Assembly (NCBI GenBank): GCA_015231915.1
Contig: JADGAR010000021.1
Span: 1 to 59,747, forward strand
Origin: Magnetococcales bacterium
GTDB lineage: Bacteria; Pseudomonadota; Magnetococcia; Magnetococcales; Magnetaquicoccaceae
Reading direction: 5' to 3'
DNA: 59,747 nucleotides
Positions 18,662 to 28,852 of this stretch are shown here, one piece after another. A model generated the notes under the pieces. The model made no database searches. It was not told the DNA's origin and saw only the letters and a list, made by a program, of their open reading frames with translations. The stretch's first letter is position 1. The number at the start of each line of letters is the position of its first letter. The position numbers and the translations under genes are program-made.

Positions 18662-21600
18662 TTACAGGGTAGGGCTGATCGCGTTCGGTTCCTCTGGTGC
18701 GACCATGGCCGCCCCCAGACGACGCACCACGGTTGCGGCCAGGACCAGATTGCCATCGTACAAGAGTTCCATGAGATGTTCGACCTCCTGCATCAACGGG
18801 GTGTGCCGCACCTGCTGCTGCAACAGGGTGATCGTGTGCATGGCCTCGATGATATCGCCTCTTTGCACGAGATCTTCCAGAATCTCCACCTGGTGCCTGG
18901 CCACGTCCAGTCTCTCTCCGTCCAGGCGCAAAGTCCTGCTCTCTTCACTCTTCAGCAGCGGCTGAACGGAGGTCATAACCTGTGAGAAACTGGCGAAAAA
19001 CTGCTGCAGATGTTCCGCCAGAAGTGGATCATCCAGGGGAGATCCGGGCTGGCAAATACGCTCCACCGCCCTGGCAGCGGTCATCAGTTCCTGCGCCCCC
19101 AGGTTGCCTGCCACCCCCCCCAGGGCATGGATTCTATGCCGGGCCTGTTCGTGCTCCCCCTCCTGCAGCAACTGACGAATCTCATCGTCGCACCGGGCAT
19201 AGGTTTGAGCGAATTTGCGCAGCAGCACACGATACAGCAAGACATTGCCGAGCACCCTTCCCAGTCCCTTGTTTTGATCGATTCCCGGCAATTGCGTCGG
19301 CAAAAGCGGGTCTGTCACCGGTTCGGCGAGGGCAGGGGCGGGGGAGGAGAACGCCGACCTGACCGCTGGTGGGATCCAGCGTCGGAGGGCGGCATACAGC
19401 AGGGTCCGGTCGATGGGTTTGGCCAGATGATCGTTCATGCCGACCTCCAGGCAGCGCTGACGATCGCTGCTGAAGGCATAGGCGGTCATGGCGATGATCG
19501 GCAGTGCCTCCAGGCGGGGTATGGCCCGTATGCGTCGCGCCACCTCGAAACCATCCATATCCGGCATTTTCAAATCCAGCAGCACCAGATCGCAGTTCTG
19601 GCTGTCCAGCAGTTCCAGGGCTTGTTGCCCGCTGCCGGTCACCACCACCCGCAGTCCCACCCGCTGCAACAGTTCCGTGATGATCAGTTGATTGATTTCC
19701 ACATCCTCGACCACCAGCACGCTCGCGCCAGACAGGTGCTCCAGGGAGGTCTGGAGATCCTCGGACAAAACGGACAGCCCGTTGGCTTTGTCCGCCATGC
19801 ACAGAGAGTGATCCACCACGCCGAAACGCGCGGTGAAGGAAAATGTGCTCCCCACGTCGGGTTGGCTGACAATCTTGAACTCCCCACCCATCAGGGTCAC
19901 CAGATGCCGGCAGATGGCCAACCCCAGTCCGGCGCCTCCCTGGCGGTGTGCCAAGCCATGCTCTCCCTGATAGAACGGTTGAAAGATCTGTTTTCGCTGG
20001 TTTTCTTCGATTCCGCAACCGGTATCCGTCACCGTGAAACACAACACGACCTCCTGATCGCCAGGCTCCGTCACCTCCACCCGCAACCCCACCTCCCCCT
20101 GATCGGTAAACTTGATGGCGTTGCTCATCAGGTTCAGAAGCACCTGACTCAGACGCTGGGGATCGCCCTGCAGCGTCATGGGGGTCGTCGGATCCACCTC
20201 GCAGCGCAACGCCAACTGTTTGTGGTTCAAGGTATTGACCAGCGTCATCAGGTTGTTCAGTACGTCCTGCAGGATGAACGGAACCTGCTCCATCACCAGG
20301 GCGCCGGCCTCCACCTTGGAGAGGTCCAGCAAATCATCGATGATCCGGGAGAGCGTCTTGCCCGCCTCCTGGATCTTGTCCAGATAGTGGATGATCACCG
20401 TGTCTGCGGTGTGCAGGGAGGCCAGGAAACCCAGGTTGATCACGGCATGCAGCGGGGTTCTGATCTCATGACTGATGCTGGCGAGAAAGATGTTCTTGCT
20501 CTTGTTGGCCTGGACCGCCTCATCCTTGGCCTGTTGCAGGGCCGTTTCCGCCGCCTTGCGTTCGGTGCTGTCGGTGATGATGGCGATCACGCTGTTTTCC
20601 ATGTCGGGCAGATCCGGCATGCGCCTCCCCATCAGATGTCCCCAGAAGGGGGAACCGTCCCGGCGCACATAGAGTCGCTCCGCATCCACATGGTCCAAGG
20701 TGGCCAGACCGCACTTGGCCACCTCGTGCTGACTGGCATGGAGCAGGTCAAAGTAGGTGATCGTTGGCAACTCCTCGCGGGTATAGCCGAACATTTCCAT
20801 CATGCTGCGGTTGGCCAGCAGAATGCGCCCGGCAAGATCCATCTGCAGGATGGCGGCGATGGAGGCATCGAAGATCCCTTCCAGCTGGGTTCGGTGACGC
20901 CGTACCGCCGCTTCGTCTTGTTGCTGCCGATGCCGCAACCGCAACAGATGGAGGCTGTGAGCCATGTTGGCGGCGATTTCGCTGAGCAGTTGCACCTCCT
21001 CGTCGGCGAAGGCGAACGGTTTGTCGGCGTAGACATTGAGCACCCCAGAACAATGATTCGCGTAACAGAGAGGAAAAGCGGCGGAACTGGCATAGCCTCG
21101 CTCTTCCGCCTGCTGCTGCCAGGGGGAGAACCTCGGGTTGGCGTTGACATCCTGGTTCAACACCGGTTGACAGGTGCGGATCGCCTGGCCGGTCGGTCCC
21201 TGTCCGTGTTCCGAATCATCCCAGGAGATGACCAGATGATCCAGATACCCCTCTTCGAATCCGGCATGGGCGACCGGACGCACCCGTCGACCGGGTTCCG
21301 TTTCCGCCACACCGATCCAAACCAGACGATATCCGCAACACTCCTGAATGATGGAACAGATGTCCCGGAACAGTTGGCTCTCGGTCTGGGCATAATAGCC
21401 AATGGCATTGCAGCGGCCCAGCGCACGATAGGCGCGATTGGACTTTTCGAGCTGCTGGATGTAATATTTTTCCTGTTTTTCGGCGATTTTGCGTTCGGTC
21501 ACATCCAGCAGGATCCCGATCACCCGGATGATTTTTCCAGACCTGGCACGGAACACCGCCCCTTTTTCCAACATGAAACGCTGCTGGCCATCGGGTCGCA

Positions 21601-22900
21601 CGATCCGATAGGAACGGATGAAATTTTCTTCCGTTTCCAGTTGCTGATACAGATCCCACACCACCTGTGCCCGGTCATCCGGATGAATGCGTTCCTGGAA
21701 CGCGACGCGGTTGGGTTCCACGGACCCCATCGGCAGCCCCAGCAGGGAATACAGCGTCTCGGACCACACCTCCTTGTCTGGATAGGGGTCCCAGTCCCAG
21801 CTGCCCACCTGTGCCAGTTGTTGGGAGAGGTTGAGACGGTCCATGCTTTTGCGCAGCAGGGCCTGGGTGCTGTTGACCCACCACAATCGCAGCCCGATGG
21901 CCGCCATGGCCAGCACAAACAGGATCACCACGACAAAAAACTGGGTCTGCAGCCGCAGCGGGGCGTACACCTCCTCCTGATCGATCTTGGCCACCATCAC
22001 CCACGGCATGCGCTGCATGGGAATGGTGGCGGCCAACACCGGTTCTTGCCGATAATCCCGTCCTTCCATGATGCCGCGTTCGCCCATCACGCCGCGCACA
22101 CCGGGAATGTCGCTGCCCTGGACGAGGGGCAGACGGAATTTCAACGCAGTATTCTTGAGATGGCGCAGATTGTTGAGGAACAGCACGTCGTTGCCATCCT
22201 GCATCACCAGCAAGGTTTCGGCGGTGCGGCTGGGGGTCGGCCATGCGTTCAGCAGGGGATAGAGGAATTGATGCAGATCGATGGCAAACAGCAGAACGGC
22301 GATTTTCTCGTTTCCCGTCGGCCCCTCCCATTCCAGCGGGGCGATCATATGCAGGCGGATGCTGTCGGCTGGTGACGCATACTGGCGTATTGGTGAAAAC
22401 CGGATCTGGCCATCCGTCATGGATTGCCGGACCAGGGGTCGGAGTTCCTCATCCAACCCCGCTTCAGACTCGGCTGAGGTCGTCAGCAGCACGTCACCGG
22501 AGTCCGAAAGCAGCTTGATCTCCTGGTAGTGCAACAGGGACTTTCTGGAGTTCAATTGGCTGGTGAGCAGGCGGGACCGTTCATCCGGCTTGTGACCCTG
22601 GCGCAACCACCTGACCACCTCATTGGAGAACAGGTGGTTCTTTCTCAACAACGATGCGTCCCGATAATACTGCTCCACCCAATCGTCGATCTGACGCGCC
22701 TTCAGGGTGCCGATCGCCAACATTTTTTCCTGGAATTCCCTGGTCAGGCTCTCCTTTTGCGATTGCGCGAATCCGACGACAGTCCCGACACTCGCCACCA
22801 GCAACACGAAGAAGACCACCGAGGGCAGCAGCCCAAAGACCGGACGATCCAGAGAGCGGAGCATCCGCACCGGATTCTTGGCTTCCAGCGTCGACATCAT
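18662..22900 (-). CDS. Large hybrid histidine kinase: Cache-PAS-GAF-PAS-HisKA-HATPase-REC-Hpt
   Basis: 1412 residues. Helix about 20-44; periplasmic Cache-like sensor; second helix (FFVVVILFVLAMAAIGLRLWW) about 325-345; PAS about 355-480; GAF about 505-660; PAS about 680-800; HisKA with SISHEIRTPLH; HATPase with NAIKFTDQGEVG, DTGCGIEE and GAGLGLAI; receiver with LVLLDLKMPDMDG; Hpt domain with RIHALGGVAGNLGA. A roughly 100-residue helical tail follows. It is convergent to nothing nearby and divergent from the sigma-54 response regulator at 23274, its likely phosphorelay partner. Confidence 0.9.
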   Translation of the reverse strand: MMSTLEAKNPVRMLRSLDRPVFGLLPSVVFFVLLVASVGTVVGFAQSQKESLTREFQEKMLAIGTLKARQIDDWVEQYYRDASLLRKNHLFSNEVVRWLRQGHKPDERSRLLTSQLNSRKSLLHYQEIKLLSDSGDVLLTTSAESEAGLDEELRPLVRQSMTDGQIRFSPIRQYASPADSIRLHMIAPLEWEGPTGNEKIAVLLFAIDLHQFLYPLLNAWPTPSRTAETLLVMQDGNDVLFLNNLRHLKNTALKFRLPLVQGSDIPGVRGVMGERGIMEGRDYRQEPVLAATIPMQRMPWVMVAKIDQEEVYAPLRLQTQFFVVVILFVLAMAAIGLRLWWVNSTQALLRKSMDRLNLSQQLAQVGSWDWDPYPDKEVWSETLYSLLGLPMGSVEPNRVAFQERIHPDDRAQVVWDLYQQLETEENFIRSYRIVRPDGQQRFMLEKGAVFRARSGKIIRVIGILLDVTERKIAEKQEKYYIQQLEKSNRAYRALGRCNAIGYYAQTESQLFRDICSIIQECCGYRLVWIGVAETEPGRRVRPVAHAGFEEGYLDHLVISWDDSEHGQGPTGQAIRTCQPVLNQDVNANPRFSPWQQQAEERGYASSAAFPLCYANHCSGVLNVYADKPFAFADEEVQLLSEIAANMAHSLHLLRLRHRQQQDEAAVRRHRTQLEGIFDASIAAILQMDLAGRILLANRSMMEMFGYTREELPTITYFDLLHASQHEVAKCGLATLDHVDAERLYVRRDGSPFWGHLMGRRMPDLPDMENSVIAIITDSTERKAAETALQQAKDEAVQANKSKNIFLASISHEIRTPLHAVINLGFLASLHTADTVIIHYLDKIQEAGKTLSRIIDDLLDLSKVEAGALVMEQVPFILQDVLNNLMTLVNTLNHKQLALRCEVDPTTPMTLQGDPQRLSQVLLNLMSNAIKFTDQGEVGLRVEVTEPGDQEVVLCFTVTDTGCGIEENQRKQIFQPFYQGEHGLAHRQGGAGLGLAICRHLVTLMGGEFKIVSQPDVGSTFSFTARFGVVDHSLCMADKANGLSVLSEDLQTSLEHLSGASVLVVEDVEINQLIITELLQRVGLRVVVTGSGQQALELLDSQNCDLVLLDLKMPDMDGFEVARRIRAIPRLEALPIIAMTAYAFSSDRQRCLEVGMNDHLAKPIDRTLLYAALRRWIPPAVRSAFSSPAPALAEPVTDPLLPTQLPGIDQNKGLGRVLGNVLLYRVLLRKFAQTYARCDDEIRQLLQEGEHEQARHRIHALGGVAGNLGAQELMTAARAVERICQPGSPLDDPLLAEHLQQFFASFSQVMTSVQPLLKSEESRTLRLDGERLDVARHQVEILEDLVQRGDIIEAMHTITLLQQQVRHTPLMQEVEHLMELLYDGNLVLAATVVRRLGAAMVAPEEPNAISPTL

Positions 22901-23273
22901 CTCGTATCCCCTGGTTCTTCGCCGTCACGCATCCTTTTTCTCGAGAAAGGCATTGTGAAGTGCAACCATTCGCCTCGTGGCCGGTCCACCATCTGATCGT
23001 CTTTTTTTGTTGAAATCGGTTGATGCTACCGCAACGCTTTCGGTTTTGCAAGATTTTGGCAGATTACAACCGAATGAAAAACAAAAGAATCCATGTGATG
23101 ATTGCACCTGCCAGAGGATTTTGATGGACTGCTGCGCGGATCTGCTGGTCATCTCCCTTGGATTGAGATAGCATCGTATGGTCAGATCTTGACAGGATCC
23201 GTTGCATGGGGCGCACAAACCGCGACGATTTTGCGCTCTTTGCTGCGGGTGGGACTGATCCTTCTGCAACAGG
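22901..23273. other. Divergent intergenic region between hybrid kinase and response regulator
   Basis: 373 bp without a supportable gene; the open frames here are short and overlap both flanking genes. It should contain the promoters of both divergent genes. No -24/-12 element with a good match was found on either strand. Confidence 0.45.
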
Positions 23274-24704
23274 ATGACAGGCATGACAGCTTGCTGCACC
23301 CCTGCCACGATTCTTCTGGTGGATGACGAGGAGTCGATCCTGAACGCCACGCGCCTTTGGCTGCTGAATGCCGGGTTCACCTCGATCGTCGTGCTGAACG
23401 ACAACCGCAAGCTCCTGCCCCTGCTGAACGACCAGCCGGTTGGCGTGGTGGTGCTGGACCTGATGATGCCCCACTGTTCGGGACAGGACCTCCTCCCGGA
23501 GATCACCCGTCAGTATCCCGAAGTGCAGGTGATCGTGATGACCGGCTCTCAGGATGTCGAGGCCGCCGTCACCTGCATGAAACGTGGCGCCATCGATTAT
23601 CTGCTCAAACCCACCGAACCCGATCGGCTGGTCACCAGCGTACAGAATGCCCTGCAGATTTACAATCTGCGCAGCGAGCTAAGCGCGATCCGTCGTCACC
23701 TGAACACCACGACGCCCGCTAACGCTGCGGCCTTTTCCCCCATTTTGACCCGCAGCCGGTTGATGCACCAGTTGTTCAATTATATCGAAGCCGTCGCGGT
23801 CTCTCCCGAACCTCTGCTGATCACCGGGGAGACCGGCGTGGGCAAGGAGATGTTCGTGCGCGCCTGCCATGCGGCGAGCGGTCGCACCGGCACTCTGGTC
23901 GCCGAAAATGTCGCCGGTCTGGACGAGCACATTTTTTCCGACACCCTGTTCGGTCATCGTCGCGGAGCCTTCACCGGTGCCGATCAGGACCGGAAAGGGC
24001 TGGTGGCCCAGGCGGCGGGGGGCACCCTGTTTCTGGATGAGATCGGGGACATCGGCCCGGCGTCCCAGATCAAACTGCTGCGATTTCTCCAGGAGAAGCA
24101 GTACACGCCCCTGGGCGCGGACCATCCAGTGCGCACCGAAGTCCGCATCGTCGCCGCCACCCATCGGGATCCCAACGAGCTGCTCGCCAAGGGTCTGCTG
24201 CGGCGTGATCTGTTTTATCGTCTTTCATTTCACCAGTTGCACATTCCCCCGTTGCGGGAACGCAAGGAGGACATCCCCCTGCTGACGATCCACTTTCTGG
24301 AAGAGGCCGCCGCCGCCCTCAATCGATCCACCCCCGCCCCGCCACCGAATCTGTTCGACCATCTGGCGGTCTATCCCTTTCCAGGCAATGTGCGCGAACT
24401 CAAGGCCATGGTCTTTGATGCGGTTTCCCGCCATCAGGGCCATGTGATGTCGTTGGACTGTTTCCCCGCCCTGCAGCCGGGACGGGCCGGAAACACCGCT
24501 GCCTCGATCCGCACCGACGCGGAGGATCCCTCCATCCGGTTTTCCCAAACCAGCTTTCCCACTCTCAAGGAAGCGGAAGAGTTGCTCATTCGTGAAGCGC
24601 TCCACCGCGCCGATGGCAAAAAGAGTGTGGCCGCCGCCCTGCTGGGCATTACCCGGCAGGCCCTGTACAGCCGTCTGTCCGGCAACAAGCAGGCCCCAAC
24701 CTGA
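23274..24704 (+). CDS. Sigma-54-dependent response regulator (NtrC family)
   Basis: 476 residues. Receiver about 12-125 with ILLVDDEES and VVLDLMMPHCSG (phospho-Asp); AAA+ domain about 150-385 with Walker A GETGVGKE, the sigma-54 contact loop GAFTGA and [13 protein letters not shown]; Fis-type HTH at the C-terminus (SVAAALLGITRQALYSRLSG). All elements of an active enhancer-binding protein are present. The start may be ATG 23274 or the in-frame ATG at 23283. Its neighbours are two sensor kinases, and sigma-54-like promoters lie before the operons at 25007 and 18372. Confidence 0.92.
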   Translation: MTGMTACCTPATILLVDDEESILNATRLWLLNAGFTSIVVLNDNRKLLPLLNDQPVGVVVLDLMMPHCSGQDLLPEITRQYPEVQVIVMTGSQDVEAAVTCMKRGAIDYLLKPTEPDRLVTSVQNALQIYNLRSELSAIRRHLNTTTPANAAAFSPILTRSRLMHQLFNYIEAVAVSPEPLLITGETGVGKEMFVRACHAASGRTGTLVAENVAGLDEHIFSDTLFGHRRGAFTGADQDRKGLVAQAAGGTLFLDEIGDIGPASQIKLLRFLQEKQYTPLGADHPVRTEVRIVAATHRDPNELLAKGLLRRDLFYRLSFHQLHIPPLRERKEDIPLLTIHFLEEAAAALNRSTPAPPPNLFDHLAVYPFPGNVRELKAMVFDAVSRHQGHVMSLDCFPALQPGRAGNTAASIRTDAEDPSIRFSQTSFPTLKEAEELLIREALHRADGKKSVAAALLGITRQALYSRLSGNKQAPT

Positions 24705-24932
24705 AATTAATGCGGCTCGGCAGACGATATCTCCCGCCCCGGTAAACCCGGGCAAGTTCTGTTGACTTGTGCAGAAAGCTTGTCATGCCTGCTTTTTCCC
24801 TGCAATGACCGGACGTTCCGCGTGGAAATTCGATCGTTTTCATGAATGATTCGTCATGTTTTTGTCAAATTTTCTTTCCTGGTTGATCCAACCTGTGGCG
24901 GCTGGAGCACCCTTTGATTCAATAATCCATTG
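24705..24932. other. Intergenic region upstream of the receiver-kinase operon
   Basis: No gene seen. It follows the sigma-54 regulator and precedes a -24/-12-like element. A short CCGG-TAAAC-CCGG hairpin near 24740 could terminate the regulator transcript, but it has no T-run. Confidence 0.35.
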
Positions 24933-24948
24933 TGGCTTTCAAATTGCT
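24933..24948 (+). promoter_or_regulatory. Sigma-54-like promoter of the receiver-kinase/HD-GYP/fpr operon
   Basis: TGGCTTTCAAATTGCT has GG and GC exactly 10 bp apart and an intact TTGC box; the -24 half matches TGGC but not the following AC. The predicted start lies about 48 nt before the ATG at 25007, leaving room for the AGGAG ribosome site. A sigma-54 activator gene ends about 230 bp upstream. Confidence 0.5.
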
Positions 24949-25006
24949 AGAGATGTTTCATCAGGTGTCTGTACGATTTTCTTTTTTTTGTCAGGAGTAT
25001 CGTCCC

Positions 25007-26167
25007 ATGCAAGCCCAGGCAGATTTGATGGCGGACGCACCAAAATCCACCCTCTTGATCATCGACGATCAGCCCTCCAGCATTTTCATGCTGGGTCAAA
25101 TGCTGCGTAAGGAGTATCGCGTCGATTTCGCGACCGGAGGCATGGAAGGGTTACAAAAAGCCCGCGAGGGGCAACCGGACTTGATTTTGCTGGACATCTC
25201 CATGCCCGACATGGATGGCTACACCGTCTGTCAACAGTTGAAAAACGAGGCGACCACCCGGGACATTCCCGTGCTGTTCATCAGCCTGTTGAACGATGCC
25301 GAAAACGAACGCATCGGTCTGCAGCTTGGCGCGTTGGATTATATCACCAAGCCATTCAATGAAACGGTCATCACCAGTAAAATCAAAAATCATCTGAACA
25401 CGCGTCGTCAACTGTGTGCCCTGACAGCCGCAAACCGGGAAATGGTCCGTCAGGCCCAGTCACGCGAGAGGATGGAGAAGTTCACCCTGCACGATCTGAA
25501 AAATCACCTGGGCTTTATCATCAATCTTCCAGGTTTGCTGGAAAACCTCGAGGGGACGACCACCGCGCATATGGAATTGGCGGCCCTGGCAGAACAGGAG
25601 GGCATGCGCATGCTGGAAATGATCAATCAGGCCATGGATCTGTACAAACTGGAAAGCCAGGACTTGACCCTGCCCAACGATCCGGTGGATCTGGTCGCCC
25701 TGATCCATAAACTCTGCCAGGACATGCAAACGGTGGCGGGCTTGCACAAGATCAACCTGCGCATTGTGGGTGATGCGGATGCCCACTACTGGGTGCGGGG
25801 GGGATCCAGGCTGCTGTATTCGCTTTTCGGCAATCTGCTCAAGAATGCCATCGAGGCCTCTCCTGACCGGCATGATGTCACCATTCGGTTCGATCCGGGG
25901 CGTGCCATCCACATCCACAACCACGGTGCCGTACCGGAGGCGATTCGGGAGAATTTTTTCGGCAAGTTCGTGACACACGGCAAGCGGTTCGGGTCCGGGC
26001 TGGGGGCCTATTCCGCCGCGATGATCACCGGGTTGCATCATGGCGAGATCTTCCTGTGCGCCGGCATGGAAGAGACTGAAATCGTCGTTGCGCTGCCTCC
26101 GATGACCATGCCGATGCAGGATGCAGAGGCTGCGGAAAACGCTGTGCCACAATGTGGCATGGGCTGA
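25007..26167 (+). CDS. Response regulator-histidine kinase fusion
   Basis: 386 residues. N-terminal receiver about 15-130 (LLIIDDQPSSI, LILLDISMPDMDG, DYITKPFNE), then a kinase core with FTLHDLKNHLGFI (phospho-His in HDLKN) and a HATPase region (LFGNLLKNAIEASP, GSGLGAYSAAMI). There is no membrane segment. AGGAG lies 10 nt before the ATG. First gene of the operon with the HD-GYP protein and Fpr. The HDLKNHL box resembles HisKA_7/HWE-like or two-component kinases with reduced ATP lids. Confidence 0.85.
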   Translation: MQAQADLMADAPKSTLLIIDDQPSSIFMLGQMLRKEYRVDFATGGMEGLQKAREGQPDLILLDISMPDMDGYTVCQQLKNEATTRDIPVLFISLLNDAENERIGLQLGALDYITKPFNETVITSKIKNHLNTRRQLCALTAANREMVRQAQSRERMEKFTLHDLKNHLGFIINLPGLLENLEGTTTAHMELAALAEQEGMRMLEMINQAMDLYKLESQDLTLPNDPVDLVALIHKLCQDMQTVAGLHKINLRIVGDADAHYWVRGGSRLLYSLFGNLLKNAIEASPDRHDVTIRFDPGRAIHIHNHGAVPEAIRENFFGKFVTHGKRFGSGLGAYSAAMITGLHHGEIFLCAGMEETEIVVALPPMTMPMQDAEAAENAVPQCGMG

Positions 26168-26213
26168 CAGGGAACACCAGGACGCACAATCGCACGCGAG
26201 GGAGTGGCTCAAC

Positions 26214-27854
26214 ATGGACACAATCACTTCAGCCATTCTGGAGCGGATCGAACGACTGAACGATATCGGTATCGCCCTCTCTTCTGAGCCGGATTTCAAT
26301 CGGTTGATGGAGATCATCCTCATGGGCGCCACGGAACTGACCAATGCCGACGCCGGCACCCTGTACAGCGTCACGGACAGGCAGAGCCTGAAATTTGAGA
26401 TTCTCCGCAACGATTCTCTGGGCGTCGTCATGGGGGGCACCACCGGCATTCCGATCCGTTTTCAGGAGTTGCCCCTGTACAAGAATGGGGAACCCAATCT
26501 GCAAATGATCGCCGCGTTCGCGGCTCTGAACGGGACCACGGTCAACATCCCGGACGCTTACCAGGCGCAGGGGTTTGATTTTTCCGGAACGCGCAAGTTT
26601 GACCGCAAGACCCGCTATCGCTCCCGTTCCTTTCTGACGGTGCCGTTGAAGAATCATCTCAATGAGATCATTGGCGTCATGCAACTCATCAACGCCCAGG
26701 ATCTCACCACCAGACGCGTGGTTCCGTTCTCCCAGGAACAGCAGAAACTGGTCGAATCCCTGGCTTCCCAGGCCGGCATGGCCCTGACCAATCAAAAACT
26801 GATCGCGGATCTCAAGGCGCTGTTCGAGTCGTTCATTCAGGCCATCGCGTCGGCCATCGACGAGAAATCCCCGTACACCGGCGGCCATTGTCACCGGGTG
26901 CCGGTCTTGGCGGAAATGCTGGGAAAAGCCGCCAGCGCCACCCGGAACGGTCCGCTGCAAGCGTTTCACCTCTCCGACGAGGAGATGTATGAGTTGAAAA
27001 TCGCCGCCTGGCTGCACGATTGCGGCAAGGTGGTGACCCCGACGGAAGTGGTGGACAAGGGAACCAAACTGGAGACCATTTTCGACCGCATTCACCTGAT
27101 CGACACCCGTTTCGAGGTGATCAAACGGGATGTGCGGCTCGATTATCTCACCAGGAAACTCGCCGCGCTGGAAACCGGCGCCACTGCCGATATCGCCCAG
27201 ATCGAGGAGGCGTTGCGGCAGGAACTGGCCGGCATCGACCAGGATCAGGCCTTTCTGCGGGCCACCAACATCGGGGGAGAGTTCATGTCGGTCGCCAGCC
27301 AGGATCGGGTTCGCGCCATCGCCAGACGACGTTGGGTGGACAGCAGCGGCCAGGAACGACCGTTTCTTACCGACAACGAGATCTACAATCTCAACATTCC
27401 CAAAGGGACCATCAACCCGGAAGAACGGACCATCATCAACAATCATATTGTTGCCACCATCAAGATGCTGGATGCCATTCCTTTTCCCAAACATCTCCGG
27501 CATGTGCCTGAAATCGCGGGGGGGCATCACGAGCAGATGAACGGCAAAGGATATCCCAAGGGCCTCACCGGGGATCAGATGTCCCTGCAGGCCCGCATGA
27601 TGGCCATTGCCGACGTGTTCGAAGCCCTCACGGCCCGGGATCGTCCTTACAAATCCGGCAAGACCCTCTCCGAATCGTTGCGGATCCTGGGCTTCATGAA
27701 ACAGGATGGGCATATCGATCCTGATCTGTTCCAGTTGTTCATCGATGAGCGCATCTATCTGGACTATGCCCAGGAGTATCTCGCGCCCGAGCAGATTGAC
27801 GACGTGGATCTGGCCACCATTCCCGGTTATCAAAAGGAGCTGGTTCATGTATAA
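26214..27854 (+). CDS. GAF and HD-GYP domain protein (likely c-di-GMP phosphodiesterase)
   Basis: 546 residues. GAF about 20-190 (NADAGTLYSVTD, SRSFLTVPLKNH); then an HD-GYP domain with HCHRVPVLAEML, the metal-binding HDCGK, and GGHHEQMNGKGYPKGL, the HHExxxGxGYP signature. The insertion between HDCGK and HHE (about 160 residues) is longer than in minimal HD-GYP domains. Family role: hydrolysis of cyclic di-GMP. GGGAG precedes the ATG by 9 nt. The stop overlaps the start of fpr by 8 bp. Confidence 0.88.
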   Translation: MDTITSAILERIERLNDIGIALSSEPDFNRLMEIILMGATELTNADAGTLYSVTDRQSLKFEILRNDSLGVVMGGTTGIPIRFQELPLYKNGEPNLQMIAAFAALNGTTVNIPDAYQAQGFDFSGTRKFDRKTRYRSRSFLTVPLKNHLNEIIGVMQLINAQDLTTRRVVPFSQEQQKLVESLASQAGMALTNQKLIADLKALFESFIQAIASAIDEKSPYTGGHCHRVPVLAEMLGKAASATRNGPLQAFHLSDEEMYELKIAAWLHDCGKVVTPTEVVDKGTKLETIFDRIHLIDTRFEVIKRDVRLDYLTRKLAALETGATADIAQIEEALRQELAGIDQDQAFLRATNIGGEFMSVASQDRVRAIARRRWVDSSGQERPFLTDNEIYNLNIPKGTINPEERTIINNHIVATIKMLDAIPFPKHLRHVPEIAGGHHEQMNGKGYPKGLTGDQMSLQARMMAIADVFEALTARDRPYKSGKTLSESLRILGFMKQDGHIDPDLFQLFIDERIYLDYAQEYLAPEQIDDVDLATIPGYQKELVHV

Positions 27855-28650
27855 CGCGACCGTATTGCACACGACGTTGTTGACTCCCCTGATCATGATC
27901 CTGCAGGTCAGGCTGGACCGGGATGATTTCGAGTTCATTCCCGGTCAATTCACGGTGCTGGGGCTGAAGCGGTCGGCCCCCAGAGTGCCGGAGGCCGACC
28001 CGGAAGAGGTGTCTGTGGACAAACCGGACCGACTGATCCGGCGCGCCTACTCCATCGCGAGTGGTTCCGGGTCGAAGGATTGTCTGGAATTCTACATTTC
28101 TATGGTTACCAGCGGTGAGTTGACGCCCCGTTTGTTCGCCCTGGCACCTGGAGACCGGTTGTATGTCGGTGACGGTTCCAAGGGGATGTTCACCCTGACG
28201 GATGTGCCGCCTGACAAGAACATTCTGCTGGTGGGGACCGGGACCGGATTGGCCCCTTACATCAGCATGATCCGCAGCATGGCGCTGGAGGTGCGTGCGC
28301 CGTTGGTCTCTCTGGCGGTGATTCATGGCGCCTCTTATTCCTGGGATCTGGGATACCGGTCTGAACTGGAATCCCTGGATCGGCAATGTCCCCGTTTTCG
28401 TTATCTGCCCGTCATCGTGCGTCCCAACATTGACAAAAGCTGGCAGGGGCATACCGGCATGCTGCAACCATTGCTGATGCGGCCTGATATCGGCGCTTTG
28501 TGTGGCATGCCGATCGATCCGCAGCACACGCACATTTTTTTGTGTGGCAATCCGGTCATGGTGGAGTCGCTCATGCAGATTCTGACGCCACTGGGTTATC
28601 TTCACGGCACCCGGCAGACAGCGGGTACACTGCATCTCGAGAAATACTGA
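27847..28650 (+). CDS. fpr: Ferredoxin-NADP+ reductase
   Basis: 267 residues, typical of bacterial Fpr. FAD-binding RRAYSIASGSG near residue 64, NADP-binding GTGTGLAPYISMIRS near 130, and a C-terminal CGNPVMVESL block; the protein ends HLEKY, with an aromatic residue stacking on flavin as in this family. It interconverts NADPH and reduced ferredoxin. Position 480 bp before nifA and near two nif ferredoxins suggests a role in feeding nitrogenase. It overlaps the HD-GYP gene by 8 bp. Confidence 0.9.
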   Translation: MYNATVLHTTLLTPLIMILQVRLDRDDFEFIPGQFTVLGLKRSAPRVPEADPEEVSVDKPDRLIRRAYSIASGSGSKDCLEFYISMVTSGELTPRLFALAPGDRLYVGDGSKGMFTLTDVPPDKNILLVGTGTGLAPYISMIRSMALEVRAPLVSLAVIHGASYSWDLGYRSELESLDRQCPRFRYLPVIVRPNIDKSWQGHTGMLQPLLMRPDIGALCGMPIDPQHTHIFLCGNPVMVESLMQILTPLGYLHGTRQTAGTLHLEKY

Positions 28651-28852
28651 CGTGGAGCGCATTGGCGACCGGACCTGCGCACTGCCGTCACGGTGGTGCC
28701 TGAAGCGATGGTGGTGACTATAGAGGTGTTGCTGGTTACAAAAAACATTTCGTGATCATGCAAGGCAGGTCGTGTGTCATCATCATCGCGTTATTTTCTT
28801 TAAACACCGGCGATCATTTGTGCCGCGCAAAATCGCAGGGCCACATGGCCAA

